This document shows, piece by piece, positions 25,291 through 36,347 of a stretch of DNA of 64,000 nt. The translations under genes were made by a program, and so were the position numbers. Origin of the DNA: Halocaridina rubra. Its lineage: Eukaryota; Arthropoda; Malacostraca; Decapoda; Atyidae. The notes beneath the pieces were generated by a model. That model had not been told where the DNA came from. It was given only the letters and a program-made list of their open reading frames with translations, and ran no database searches. The stretch is from NCBI GenBank assembly GCA_037179515.1, contig JAXCGZ010017006.1, positions 157,501-221,500 on the forward strand, read 5' to 3'. Within the stretch, counting starts at the first letter, position 1. Each line of letters starts with the position of its first letter.

Positions 25291-25520
25291 CTCCCCCTGG
25301 GGGGAGCGTTTATATACCATCTTTTTTATGTTTTAAATAAATTAATGGAATTTATGTACCTATAAGTATCTGTACTTTAATCTCTTATGTCTTTTCTGGG
25401 CATATGTTGAAATACTATATAGATATGATCTAGGATAGAATTTGTTTATTGTGTGCAGTTTTTTTCATGATTTTACTAATATTGAAATATTTTAATATTA
25501 TTTATTGCCTTTCTCCTTTG
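25291..25520. other. No feature recognised
   Basis: AT-rich spacer between RTE-1 and the palindrome. Confidence 0.4.
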
Positions 25521-25611
25521 TCTATCTATTTATCCATATCGCTTGTCTGTCTGTCCGTTTGTTTGTTTGTTTGTTTGTTTGTTTGTATGTATGTATGTAT
25601 GCACTTACCTA

Positions 25612-25695
<84 letters not shown>

Positions 25696-25785
25696 TATAT
25701 ATATATACAATTAGGTAAGTACATATATACAAACAAACAAACAAACAAACAAACGGACAGACAGACAAGCGATATGGATAAATAG

Positions 25786-25790
<5 letters not shown>
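25521..25790. repeat. Long palindrome around (TA)n
   Basis: The left arm (25521-25618) reads 'ctatttatccatatcgcttg', GTCT repeats, 'ccg', (TTTG)n, (TATG)n, 'cacttacctaattg'. The right arm (25707-25790) is its reverse complement, with 'caattaggtaagta', (AAAC)n, 'cgg', (ACAG)n and 'aagcgatatggataaataga'. The centre is about 85 bp of TA with one offset. The arms differ mainly in tetranucleotide copy number. The arms' inner 'acctaattg' is also the repeat at the 3' end of family D. Confidence 0.8.
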
Positions 25791-25818
<28 letters not shown>

Positions 25819-25832
25819 TGTATGTATGTATT
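25787..25832. repeat. (TATG)n microsatellite
   Basis: About eleven TATG units after the right arm of the palindrome. Confidence 0.93.
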
Positions 25833-26524
25833 CAAAGTACAAGAAGGCACTGAGAATACAACAATAGATAGAAAAATATAACTCTAGATATAGAGTAAAA
25901 TTTAATTAATTACTTCACAAGGGTACCAGATCATGATTAATCTAAGCCGGATTATTTATAATCTCTCCAATTTTGTATGCTAAAACTATTATTATATAAT
26001 TGGGTCCAAGGAAAATGACTGGTACTTAAATTTATTGCTACAGTTAGGTGTTAACTATACGATAGTGGATTCAATAAGTTTTCTAGAAACAGTGTTATTG
26101 CAAGCAGTTATTGCCCTACTTTGAGGCCTGTCAATTCTATGGGACATATGACTTAAATGAATAAATATGGCTTTTCAATATTGACCGGTTTGGACTGAAT
26201 ATGTATGCTGATATATTTTGTTTATCCAATCTTTACTAGTTTGGCCTTTGTAAAATCATTTTCATTTCAGCAAGGTATCTTGTGTACTATGTCGCTATTT
26301 TGCTGGAAGGCTGTTTTTAACAAAATATTCTTATTTGTGGTACTGTAAGTGAGGACGAGATTTACATGACATAAATTGAGCAACTATCTTATGTTACTGA
26401 ATCTAAGGAAGTATGGCAAGCAAAGGGCATTCGGAGAGGGTTCTATCTCTACTTTACAATTATTTTAGTAAGTATTCAGGGCTTTATTAAATCAAAGCTT
26501 CAATATATGAAGCGGATAACACAG
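25833..26524. other. No feature recognised
   Basis: AT-rich, no coding resemblance. Confidence 0.4.
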
Positions 26525-26640
26525 ATCATAGCCATACACAGAACCGCGTCAGATGCGTTTATGAAATCCATTTGTGTGTGTCTAGCTAACTAACAATATG
26601 GTATCCTAGGTTTACACTGTTTAAGAAATCGGGCCAAAGT
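26525..26640. mobile_element. Half copy of the 51.9-kb fold-back MITE
   Basis: The sequence from 'agccatacacagaaccgcgt' to 'aagaaatcgggcc' corresponds to the right half of the palindromic element at 51884-52093, including 'gaaatccatttgtgtgtgtc' and 'caatatggtatcctaggttt'. The left half is missing. Homology to one arm only could be a deletion derivative. Confidence 0.65.
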
Positions 26641-26995
26641 ATCCATTTGAATATTCATGAAGGGAAAAAACGAAATGAGCTGGTTTCAATTCACTTTGAA
26701 GCGTGTTTATTGAAGGTTTTGTTAATATACAGAGAAGGCTTTGCTTGTTTATCTTTTCTCTCTTAAGCCACCTGTGTAAATACACGTTTCCTCGCATGCC
26801 AGTGAGGAAAAATACGCAGATCAGATATCTGCATTGAGCACAAGGATGAGAAAATTAAATAATCTGAGCTTTAATTCAGACATTTGTTCACCATAACTTC
26901 GGTTTCTAGAACAAGAAAATATTGGCTTTTTATATACAAAGATATTATCCACAAATGTTCATTGTTTTATTTACCATTATTGATTCTCATTATGA
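26641..26995. other. No feature recognised
   Basis: AT-rich spacer. Confidence 0.4.
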
Positions 26996-27125
26996 TGGTG
27001 GACACTGACAATTTCGAGCTGAGGAATGAGGGTTTGGATGCCCTTCCTAATGTCACGCGGTGGACTCGATAGCGGATCTGTCACTTCGTGAGTTGAGTGC
27101 TCTTACCACTGCGCTACGTGTGAAT
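26996..27125 (-). repeat. tRNA-derived SINE (SINE-B-like), copy 3
   Basis: The minus strand reads 'cacgtagcgcagtggtaaga' (A-box) at about 27120, 'ctatcgagtcca' (B-box) at about 27074, and then the core complementary to 'ggatgcccttcctaatgtca'. Box spacing of about 45 bp is tRNA-like. Confidence 0.55.
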
Positions 27126-27976
27126 TCTACGACCACAAAGGAAATAAAGCAAGAACCAAGGAAGTCCTCTAATGCTTATGATTGTATCTATCTACTCATC
27201 TATTTTTCTCTTCTTAGTCAAAATGTTCGTATTTACAACATTAACGCGATTCTTTTAAAATAAGATTATTAATACGCGTGTAAGTAAACCAACAGCGTAA
27301 ATGCTAGCAGAAAGAAAGATCCCATAAAATCAAAATAGAATTATGCAATAAATTTATAATTTTCACATTTGTACGAGGATAAATGCAAAAAACAACGGAT
27401 AATTAAACATCTTATTGCGCTTTTTTTTTTTTTGGTCTGGTCCTAATGGGTATTTTTCAATGCACTTTATCAGTTTCCTGGACATAGGACGAGGTCTCTA
27501 GCTGTCACAGATTTTTATTGCTTGTGATATTTAATGTTAATTTTGGTGTATCTGCAATCACAGCTGTGACAAATTGTATCTTGGCTCTAATTCCTATGTT
27601 ATTTAACTAACTTGTTCTTGAGTGCTGCGGGATGGGCATCTTGGCCTAAACAAAAACTGTGGTAGTAAAGATTCTGTTCCATCAAAAGTCGTACTTAGAT
27701 GATAATGTACTCACTGTGCCTATGTCCCTGGCGATAGATGACTTACTAGGCACCTTACAGGAAGTGACTTAGGGATAATCCCTGGAAGGGAGAGGAAATA
27801 TCCTAGGAGATACTGTTCCATTCGTTGCTTCACACATCAAAGGGTACATACATCACTTGCATGGCAGGCTGGAACTGGTAGAAAATGGTTGATGCTACCA
27901 GCACATAAGTTCCCCAAGTAATTAATTATTACAGTGTGAATATAGACTACATACTCCCCTATCACTTGGAATCAAA
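27126..27976. other. No feature recognised
   Basis: About 850 bp, AT-rich with a T-run at 27420; nothing supported. Confidence 0.4.
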
Positions 27977-28070
27977 CACGGTACATTTTATGATAAATTA
28001 CCCTTTATGACAAATTACATTTTATGATAAATTACGTTTTATGATAAATTACATTTCATAGCAAATTGCA
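27977..28070. repeat. 17-bp tandem repeat
   Basis: Five units of about 17 bp on the pattern 'attttatgataaattac', with the last two diverged. Confidence 0.85.
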
Positions 28071-28119
28071 CCCCGAAGACAACTCCTTATAGTTTATTTA
28101 GTCATTTAAGAGATAAATG

Positions 28120-28165
28120 AACTAATAGATAAATAGATAGATAGATAGATAGATAATTAAATAGG
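28120..28165. repeat. Short (GATA)n
   Basis: About six 'gata' units at 28131-28155 in an AT-rich setting with further diverged 'tagat' motifs around it. Confidence 0.8.
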
Positions 28166-28359
28166 TAGATAACTACATAAATAAATTGATAGATTTAGAT
28201 ATATTGCTTGATTAATATGTAGATAGACGACTATCTAGTGATGTAGAGAGAAAAATATAAAGATAATAAACGATATATGTGATAATGGTCTGGCCGATTG
28301 GATTACGAAAGGAAGAAGCAAGATCAAATTATCAACATCGCTTGCGAGTATAATTACTC

Positions 28360-28390
28360 ATCTTCAGAGGTAATTGTTACCTCTGAAGAT
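28360..28390. repeat. Perfect 14-bp hairpin
   Basis: 'atcttcagaggtaa' is followed after three bases by its exact reverse complement 'ttacctctgaagat'. It stands alone in unclassified sequence (28166-28620). Confidence 0.9.
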
Positions 28391-28621
28391 AAATGACTGC
28401 GGTCGTTAGCGCTAGGGTACTCTTGCGCGTGATCCATGGAAACAGAATTCATAATCGACATACTTAATTTAATAATAATAAAGAAAAAGAATAATTTGCT
28501 TCGCGCTTTATCTGGAAACTGCATAAGAAATTTACTAACACGATTAAAGAGCTTTTTTAGAATGATAATTTTATTTTGCTCCTGCTGCAAATTTCTTCAT
28601 ACAACACCATTTTCAGAGTAT

Positions 28622-28678
<57 letters not shown>
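28622..28678. repeat. (CA)n at the 5' edge of D3
   Basis: 57 bp of pure CA that passes directly into the truncated edge of D3. Confidence 0.97.
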
Positions 28679-28679
<1 letters not shown>

Positions 28680-30160
28680 TCAGTGGCACTAAGTATCATA
28701 TTTAAGGAGTCACTGGAGTCGGGGGAGATTCCAAGATGCTGGAAACAAGCAAATGTGATACCTATCTTCAAAAAGGGAAGGAGGGATACGGCTCTGAACT
28801 ATAGACCAGTTTCCTTGACCAGCATAGTTTGCAAACTTATGGAGAAACTACTAAGGAAACATATCTCTCTTCACTTGGAATCCTTCAACTTTTTGTCAGT
28901 GAGGCAACATGGCTTCAGAGAAGGAAGATCAACAGTAACAAACTTATTAGAATTTTATGATGAGGTAAGCCAAATCTTACAGGAAAGAGAGGGCTGGGCA
29001 GATTGCATATTCCTAGACTTCCAGAAAGCGTTTGACACTGTTCCACATGGGAGACTTATTAGGAAGCTGCAATCAATGGCTAGAATAGGTGGAAATGTCT
29101 TGGAATGGATAAAAACTTACTTAGAAGGAAGGGAACAGAGGGTTAGAGTAAGACACTCAGTGTCTGAATGGAGAAGAGTTAGTAGTGGAGTTCCACAGGG
29201 TTCAGTTTTAGGGCCACTTTTGTTCCTTGTATATGTAAATGACCTACCAGAGTGTGTAAATTCATTCATGAATATGTTTGCAGATGATGCAAAGATTGTG
29301 AAGAAAGTAAAAAACGAGAACAATGGTAGAGAACTTCAGGAGGATCTAAATAATCTGCATGAGTGGTCAGAAAAGTGGCTAATGAAATTCAATACCTCAA
29401 AATGTAAGGTAATGAGAATGGGTACAAGTGCAAGAAGGCCCAAGCTTGACTACTCGGTGGCTGGAGTACAACTTCAAGAGACAGAAAATGAGAGAGATCT
29501 AGGAGTAAACATACTGGCAGATTTGTCTCCAGAAATACATATAAATGGCGTAGTAAGGGCAGCATATGCATTCTTATCAAATGTAAGGGTAGCCTTCAGG
29601 CACATGGACAAGGAAATGTTCAGAAATATTTATGTAACCTATGTGAGGCCAAAACTCGAATATGCAGCCCCCTTTTGGAATCCGCACTTGAAAAAGCACA
29701 TAGCTAAGCTTGAAAAAGTTCAAAGACATGCCACGAAACTGGTGCCAGAAATACGCAATCTCGGTTATGATGAGAGGCTGAGGGAATTAGACTTGCCATC
29801 ACTCGAAGCTAGAAGAGTAAGGGGGGATATGGTGACAGTCTTTAAATTCCTTCATGGTTATGATAGAGTGGATAGGGATCGATATTTCGATATGGCTGGC
29901 TCTAGAACTAGAGGTCATAGTTTGAAGCTTCGTAAGAAAACTTGTTTGCAGGATGTAAGGAAATACTTTTTCAGTGTAAGAGTAGTTGATAATTGGAATT
30001 CGCTAAGCGAGGAGGTAGTTAATGCTATCTCAATCCATAGTTTTAAGGACAGGTATGATAAGTATCACTAAGTCTAAAAATGGAACCGATCAGGAGACGG
30101 GAAGATACGAGCTTTGGGCTCTTTCCCGTAAACACAATTAGGTAATCAATTAGGTAATCA
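28678..30160 (+). mobile_element. D3: 5'-truncated family D copy inside (AC)n
   Basis: Plus strand, starts within RT ('SVALSIIFKESLESGEIPRC') directly after (CA)n. It ends with the usual 3' UTR and two 'aattaggtaatc' repeats that run into (CA)n at 30159. Very similar to D1 and D5. Confidence 0.92.
28680..30071 (+). CDS. Family D reverse transcriptase, open fragment (D3)
   Basis: About 463 residues without a stop, covering nearly the whole RT and the C-terminal domain. It has 'YRPVSLTSIVCKLMEKLLR', 'QHGFREGRSTVTNLLEF', 'DFQKAFDTVPH', 'GVPQGSVLGPLLF', an intact 'FADDAKI', 'GVNILADLSPE', and the end 'KDRYDKYH'. It lacks the endonuclease and the first RT block. The (CA)n upstream is open in the same frame and would add a Thr-His run, so the longest frame (from 28620) is a microsatellite-RT chimera, not a natural start. 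This is the best-preserved RT of the family in the window. Confidence 0.88.
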   Translation, partial: SVALSIIFKESLESGEIPRCWKQANVIPIFKKGRRDTALNYRPVSLTSIVCKLMEKLLRKHISLHLESFNFLSVRQHGFREGRSTVTNLLEFYDEVSQILQEREGWADCIFLDFQKAFDTVPHGRLIRKLQSMARIGGNVLEWIKTYLEGREQRVRVRHSVSEWRRVSSGVPQGSVLGPLLFLVYVNDLPECVNSFMNMFADDAKIVKKVKNENNGRELQEDLNNLHEWSEKWLMKFNTSKCKVMRMGTSARRPKLDYSVAGVQLQETENERDLGVNILADLSPEIHINGVVRAAYAFLSNVRVAFRHMDKEMFRNIYVTYVRPKLEYAAPFWNPHLKKHIAKLEKVQRHATKLVPEIRNLGYDERLRELDLPSLEARRVRGDMVTVFKFLHGYDRVDRDRYFDMAGSRTRGHSLKLRKKTCLQDVRKYFFSVRVVDNWNSLSEEVVNAISIHSFKDRYDKYH

Positions 30161-30181
30161 CACACACACACACACACACAC
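30159..30181. repeat. (CA)n between D3 and D3b
   Basis: About 23 bp of CA directly joins the tail of D3 to the truncated edge of D3b. Confidence 0.95.
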
Positions 30182-30552
30182 AGACTTACCATCACTCGAA
30201 GCTAGAAGAGTGAGGGGGGATATGGTGACAGTCTTTAAATTCCTTCATGGTTATGATAGAGTGGATAGGGATCGATATTTTGATATGGCTGGCTCTAGAA
30301 CTAGAGGTCATAGTTTGAAGCTTCGTAAGAAAACTTCTTCGCAGGATGTAAGGAAATACTTTTTCAGTGTAAGAGTAGTTGATAATTGGAATTGGCTAAG
30401 CGAGGAGGTAGTTAATGCTATCTCAATCCATAGTTTTAAGGACAGGTATGATAAGTATCACTAAGTATAAAATGGAACCGATCAGGAGACGGGAAGATAC
30501 TAGCTTTGGGCTCTTTCCCGTAAACACAATTAGGTAATCAATTAGGTAATCA
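30182..30552 (+). mobile_element. D3b: very short family D copy inside (AC)n
   Basis: The last about 370 bp of the family: the C-terminal codons ('LPSLEARRVRGDMVTVFKF' to 'KDRYDKYH', stop at 30464), the 3' UTR, two tail repeats, then (CA)n at 30550. It lies head-to-tail behind D3. Its end is closely similar to that of D3, including the 'ggtaatcaattaggtaatca' spacing that lacks the 'ca' found in D1 and D5. Confidence 0.9.
30183..30464 (+). pseudogene. Family D ORF2 C-terminal stub (D3b)
   Basis: About 93 codons of the C-terminal domain only, without stops. One notable change is Trp for Ser in 'NWNWLSEEV'. No catalytic residues are present. Confidence 0.85.
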
Positions 30553-30562
30553 CACACACACG
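30550..30562. repeat. Short (CA)n at the 3' edge of D3b
   Basis: Six to seven CA units, then unrelated sequence. Confidence 0.85.
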
Positions 30563-30569
30563 AAATAAA

Positions 30570-30700
30570 TTTCTATACCTGACCGTGATTCGAAATTACA
30601 ACACACATGACATCCGTTACTGTACCAGAGGTGTTACCAACTGTACTACCGAAGATATTAAAGTAGCAGAGAGTCATCCTACTTTTTTTTCTACCTTCAC
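30570..30700 (-). repeat. SINE-A-like tRNA-derived element
   Basis: The minus strand has an A-box-like 'ggtagtacagttggtaacac' near 30648 and a decayed B-box 'tttcgaatcac' near 30585, followed outward by 'ggtcaggtat'. The order matches SINE-A. The body is shorter or more diverged than in other copies. Confidence 0.5.
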
Positions 30701-30784
30701 AGGGACAGTGTGTAACCATGAAGCATACTGATGGATTGTCATATGTGCTATAAATTCTAATTCTTGTCAGGGGTAGGAGATTTT

Positions 30785-30870
30785 TACGTACACACACACA
30801 CACGCACACACATTTTTGTGTGTGTATGTGCGTGTTTATGTGCATGTCTTTATGTATGTGTATGTGCGCG
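30785..30870. repeat. (CA)n/(TG)n inverted pair
   Basis: 'cacacacacacacacgcaca' followed by 'catttttgtgtgtgtatgtg' could fold into a short hairpin; low complexity. Confidence 0.6.
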
Positions 30871-31109
30871 CTATTTTTACTTAGTGCCATATTTTCATAT
30901 GATACAATCATTTCAGAGACTTTATATGCTTTCCTATAAGAATGTTCAAGTTTGAGTTAAAACATCGAGTAAAAGTGAGAGTATGAAATTGGTTGCAATA
31001 ATATGTTAATATTGTACAGATGAAATAGTGTGTTAAGCACTAAAAAAATCTTAGACAAATTCAGAAATATTTCCATGACACTTTCAGTCTCACGAAAAGG
31101 ATCAACCAG

Positions 31110-31984
<875 letters not shown>

Positions 31985-32870
31985 CCAGTGGTGGCTTAAA
32001 GAAGTTGAGACCTTTAAGCATCTGGGGTCGTATGTATCAAGGAGTGGACGAGCGGATGTAGAGGTAATTCACAGCGTGAAGGTAGCAAGTAAATGTTTAA
32101 GTGGGTTGAAAAGTGTTATGAGAAATAGATATTTGGGAATGAATACAAAGAGAAGGATATATGAAGGTGTGATTGTGCCGACAGCATTGTATGGAGCAGA
32201 GATTTGGAATGCAAGAGAGGAGGAAAGGAAGAAGTTGAATGTCATGGAGATGAGGTGTTTCAGAGGTATGACTGGTGTATCTAGAATAGATAAAGTAAGA
32301 AATGAGGATGTCAGGCAGAGAACGGGTGTTGAAATGAAACTGTCGGATAGGTTATATTAGAGAGTGTTGAGGTGGTTTGGACGCATGGAAAGTTTGAGTG
32401 ATGAACGAGTAGTGAAGAGAGTGTGGAGTGCAGAGGTGATTGGAGTTAGGGTAAGAGGGAGACCTAGAATGAGATAGTTGAATGGCATGAAAAGAGCACT
32501 GTATGCACGTGGAATGTCAGTGGAGCATAGAAGAGTGCGTACAAGAGATAGGCATGAGTGGAGGAAGATTGTGCATATATGATGTGGCCCAGAGGGATTT
32601 CTCGCACCTGCTAACTTTGTGACCTGTGATGGACGGGTGTGAGGGGAGTTGCCATGTAATGAAGCGGTGGGGGTAAACCAGCTGCGGCTGTCGGGTCTCG
32701 TTGTGGAATATTCTTGCCCGCCTACCTTGTGGATGACCCAATCAGGGTGGAAGGAGGGGAGACGTGGCAACACGTTTTCCCCAAAGAGCTGAGAGGAGTG
32801 GTGGAGGTGTGTGTGGATCGTGGTGAATGCGTATTTCTTGGCTCGGCCATCATCCTTACAAGGGGGAAAA

Positions 32871-32873
<3 letters not shown>
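31985..32873 (+). mobile_element. RTE-2: 5'-truncated RTE-like copy
   Basis: Plus strand. It starts at the RT thumb ('VETFKHLGSYVSRSGRADVE') and ends with the RTE 3' UTR ('gagacgtggcaacacg', 'ttggctcggccatc', 'cttacaagggggaa'), directly followed by (TA)n. It is less decayed than RTE-1 and supplies the block that RTE-1 has lost. Confidence 0.82.
31990..32590 (+). pseudogene. RTE-2 thumb and C-terminal domain
   Basis: The frame gives 'MNTKRRIYEGVIVPTALYGA', 'EMRCFRGMTGVSRIDKVRNE', then TAG at about 32358, followed in the same frame by 'RVLRWFGRMESLSDERVVKR' and 'VIGVRVRGRPRMR', then another TAG where RTE-1 has Trp. These are the conserved C-terminal blocks of RTE-type proteins. No catalytic part remains. 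Confidence 0.78.

Positions 32874-32951
<78 letters not shown>
32874..32951. repeat. (TA)n tail of RTE-2
   Basis: About 78 bp of TA with one TT offset near 32927, directly after the RTE 3' end. Confidence 0.96.
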
Positions 32952-33182
32952 CTGAAATGCACGTGAATTTAATCATGCTAGTTCTCCTCAGATTAGGATT
33001 AATGACTATCGAAAATAGAATTATGACTCCATCAGCAATCCCATTCTACATCTGGTTTCATCTCTGTAAGGCTTTAGTGTATCAAATGAATTGTAAGGAA
33101 GAAGTAACCCAAATAAAGAAATGGATAACAGATTCAGACTTAATATTTTTCTTAGTTATGTCACAAGTCTTAATCTAAGGGA

Positions 33183-33185
<3 letters not shown>

Positions 33186-33238
<53 letters not shown>
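33186..33238. repeat. (TA)n microsatellite
   Basis: About 53 bp of TA. The 234 bp before it (32952-33185) hold no recognised feature. Confidence 0.96.
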
Positions 33239-33240
<2 letters not shown>

Positions 33241-33680
33241 CTATTCAGCTTTTTTCACTATATTTAGAGTCGCTAAACTTCTAATGAAAGTGAAAGTGGA
33301 ATCTGCAAGATAGGGGCCCATAGATCCCGTGTTCGGATCCTGGCAGTAGAAGGTAAAAATTTTAAGTAATTTGAATGTGCGATATCATTTTAATGTGTAT
33401 TCCTTAGATTCTTCCCCCGTTTAGGAGTAGAATTAAATGTGTTTACTGGTCGCTGGTGGGTCGGCAGACTGGTAAAACTTGAGAGTTGAAAGGTGAAATG
33501 GTGCCTACTGTAACTTTAAGACATTACTAGGAGACTCATTTCGCACTATTTGCTAATTTTATTTCTAAGCACACTAAGCTGCAGACTCCTATTTTACAAT
33601 ACTTAGGTTCTAATTCCGACAGGAGTTGGGAATAATCTTGGAATGCTATGAATTTGTGATTGCATTCTAATGTTTTTTGT
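33239..33680. other. Spacer with a possible tRNA-like relic
   Basis: At about 33338 'gtgttcggatcctgg' resembles a B-box, but no good A-box stands before it. Otherwise featureless. Confidence 0.3.
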
Positions 33681-33806
<126 letters not shown>

Positions 33807-33825
33807 AACCGCTTCATTTGTCACA

Positions 33826-33930
33826 ATTAGTCCTTATTGCAATTGAGGTGGATACAGACATATTTTAGCTAGGGAATTAAGAGTGGATGACCATAGAACT
33901 CTGCGGGGTGTGATCGAGCATTTCAAAAGG
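33826..33930 (-). repeat. SINE-C partial copy 3
   Basis: The plus strand shares 'attagtcc(c/t)', 'gtg(a/g)(g/a)tacagacat' and 'aactctgc(t/g)g' in order with 20515-20600. The tRNA head is missing or decayed. Confidence 0.45.
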
Positions 33931-34685
33931 TGGAGAAGCGATAGTGGAATGGATAATGAAATTATAGTGTGTGTGATATAGGGAAAGGATGGTCTTGACC
34001 TCGTGGAGGAGTGCTTGCATAGTCCCACTATGTAAAGGGACGACTTATAACTATTTATGTAGTATATGTAGAAAAAGTAATTTTTTTTTTTAAGAGTGTG
34101 ACGCCGGGACAGGCAGAAACTGCCCTCATCAACAAAGGCCCGGGCACGAGAAAATACCAAGACAAAGGAAAAGAAAAAGGTCAAGGGCAAGGCAGAGATG
34201 AGGTAATGTCACACAAAGGAAAACGACAGACAGAAAAAACTGTCAAAGTACAGAGGACCCAGAGATATGGAGGACTAGGCTCTGAGATGACGATAGATCT
34301 GCTTTTTGAAGGATGCAAGTTCATGAGAAATAGGAAAGGCAGAAGGAGGAAGAGAGTTCCAGAGTCTGCAGGTAGATGGGAAGAAGCAGTCGCTGCACCG
34401 ACCAATCTACGAGCTACAAATCTCCACACAGTACCTGTGAGATGAGGCCGCTTGGCGAGTGTTACGCGGCCTCGGCAGTGGAGGAAGGATGCAACTCGCC
34501 AACTCATCAGAGCAGCGATGGAAGCAGTAGCAATAGAAAAGCGAAAGGGAAGATACCTTAAGGCGAAGAGGGAAAGAATCTAGGTTAGAAGTAAGAGAAG
34601 GATCATTAATGAGTCTGACTGTCTTAGATTCAACCCTATCAAGAAGATAAGTAAAGGAAGAAGCACCTCAGATGTGTGAGCAGTA

Positions 34686-35777
34686 TTATAAGCAGGGGCG
34701 GATAAGACATTTGTAAATTTTAAGTAACTGCAATGAGGAAAAGTAATGACGAAAAAGAAGCAAAATCTCCAATTTTTTGGATGAAGATTTAGAAATTTGG
34801 AATATGTGATTCCACCAAGACGAGTTAGAGGCTAAAAGGATTCCTAATTTGTTGATAGAGTTAAGAGGGTAAATTTCATTAGTTTCGAAGACAATAGGGT
34901 TATCAGGAGGAGAAGAAGATAAAGAGATAGCCAGAAACTGTGTATTGGAGGCATTGAATTTAACTAAATTTCGAGTGCCCCATTCAGATACTCTCTGCAA
35001 ATCGGAATTAAGAGTAGAAGAAAGAGTGATACGAGATTTATTACGAGTAACAGATGAAGGCTGTGAAGAAAAGGCAGAGGAAAAGCGAAGGGTGGAATCA
35101 TCAGCAAAGGCATGAAGAAGAGAGGAAGATGGGGATTGTAGAAGATCATTGATGAAGAGAAGGAAGAGAGTTGGCGAAAGAACAGAGCCCTGTGGAACAC
35201 CAATGGTAACAGAGAATGGGCTAGATGTCACTCTATCAACAACTACAGATATAGAACGGTCAGTAAGAAAACTGGAAATTAAAGAACAGAAAGAAGGGGT
35301 AAAGCAATAGCCAGGGAGTTTGGCCAACAGAGCCTTGTGCCAGACTCTGTCAAAAGCCTTAGAGATATCAAGGGCAACGACATAGGATTCCCCATAGTTC
35401 CTCAGAGAAGATAACCATACATGAGTAAGATAGGACAGGAGATCACCAGTGGATCTTGCCTTGCAGAAGCCGTACTGGTGATCGGAGATAAGTGAGTTAG
35501 ATTCAAGGCGATTGAAGAAGTGAGCATTGAGCAAAGTTTCGAAAACTTTAGCAATATAGGAGGTTAGGGCAATAGGTCGGTAGTTAGAAGGAATAGAGCG
35601 GTCATCCTTCTTAGGAACAGGTTGAACTAGAGCATGCTTCCAAGATGAAGGATAGATACTGGTTGACAGAATGAGGCAAAAAAGACGGCAAAGCACGGGA
35701 GCCAGTTCACCTGCAAACTCCTTAAGGAACCTTGCAGGGATACCATCGAAACCAGATTTACCAAGAGGGGAAAGCAC
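34686..35777 (-). pseudogene. G1 reverse transcriptase
   Basis: An open frame of 363 codons starts just before the deletion join ('LSPLGKSGFDGIPARFLKEF'). It has 'LVQPVPKKDDRSIPSNYRPI', 'YGFCKARSTGDLL', 'ALDISKAFDRVWH', 'IGVPQGSVLSPTLFLLFIND' and an intact 'HAFADDSTL'. It stops with TAA at 34686, where G2 has a Glu codon. More C-terminal blocks follow in the same orientation (to about 34180) with a further stop. So the RT core is intact but the protein is broken on both sides. Confidence 0.85.
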
Positions 35778-35786
35778 AGAATAAGA

Positions 35787-36347
35787 TTAGTTTGAAGGGT
35801 TAGAAGTAAAAAATAGGTCAAGAGTGTTTGCAGCATGTTCGTGACGATCAGGAACGCGAGTAGGATGTTTGATAATTTGCTCCAGATTGTGAGTAATAGA
35901 AAAATCAAGGGCCTCACTTCCTCCCACATCAGTGTGAGAAGAATGAAGCCACTCACTGTGGTGTATATTGAAGTCTCCAATGTAGAGAACTTCAGCATGT
36001 GGGTGAGAAGATAGCAAGGACTCATGGCACGAGGATAAATATTCAAAGAAAGACACAAACTCGGTGGACTTTGGTGAACAGTAGCAGAAGCAAAGGAAGA
36101 TAGTGGTAGTGGAGAGATAGATTTTTAGCCAGATAACATCAAAGTCAGGAGATTCAAGGTCCATGAGCCTCAAAGTAGGAGTGTTAGTGTTGCAGTAGGC
36201 ACAGACCCCACCTTTGGAACGAAAACGAGTATACAGATTATAGTGAGAGATTTGGAAAAGGTCAGTGGAAGCATGTATAGATAGCTGGGCTTCAGATAGG
36301 ATGAGGAGGTTAGGGAGGAAAGTGCCCAAGTGCTGTTCCACAGACAA
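35787..36347 (-). pseudogene. G1 endonuclease
   Basis: APE-type endonuclease blocks: 'LILSEAQLSIHA', 'FLCFCYCSPKS', 'EVLYIGDFNIHHSEW', 'ANTLDLFFTSNPSN'. A TAA at 35787, where G2 has a Tyr codon, ends the frame. The Ser-Asp-His block is missing because it lies in the deleted 717 bp. Confidence 0.82.

Noticed and set aside
28354..28590. 78-codon minus-strand frame as a small host gene
   Set aside because: No homology recognised, AT-rich, and it contains the hairpin and poly-T; no splice or promoter support.
34098..34445. 115-codon plus-strand frame rich in Lys/Arg
   Set aside because: It lies antisense to the G1 3' region and has a counterpart opposite G2; no domain.
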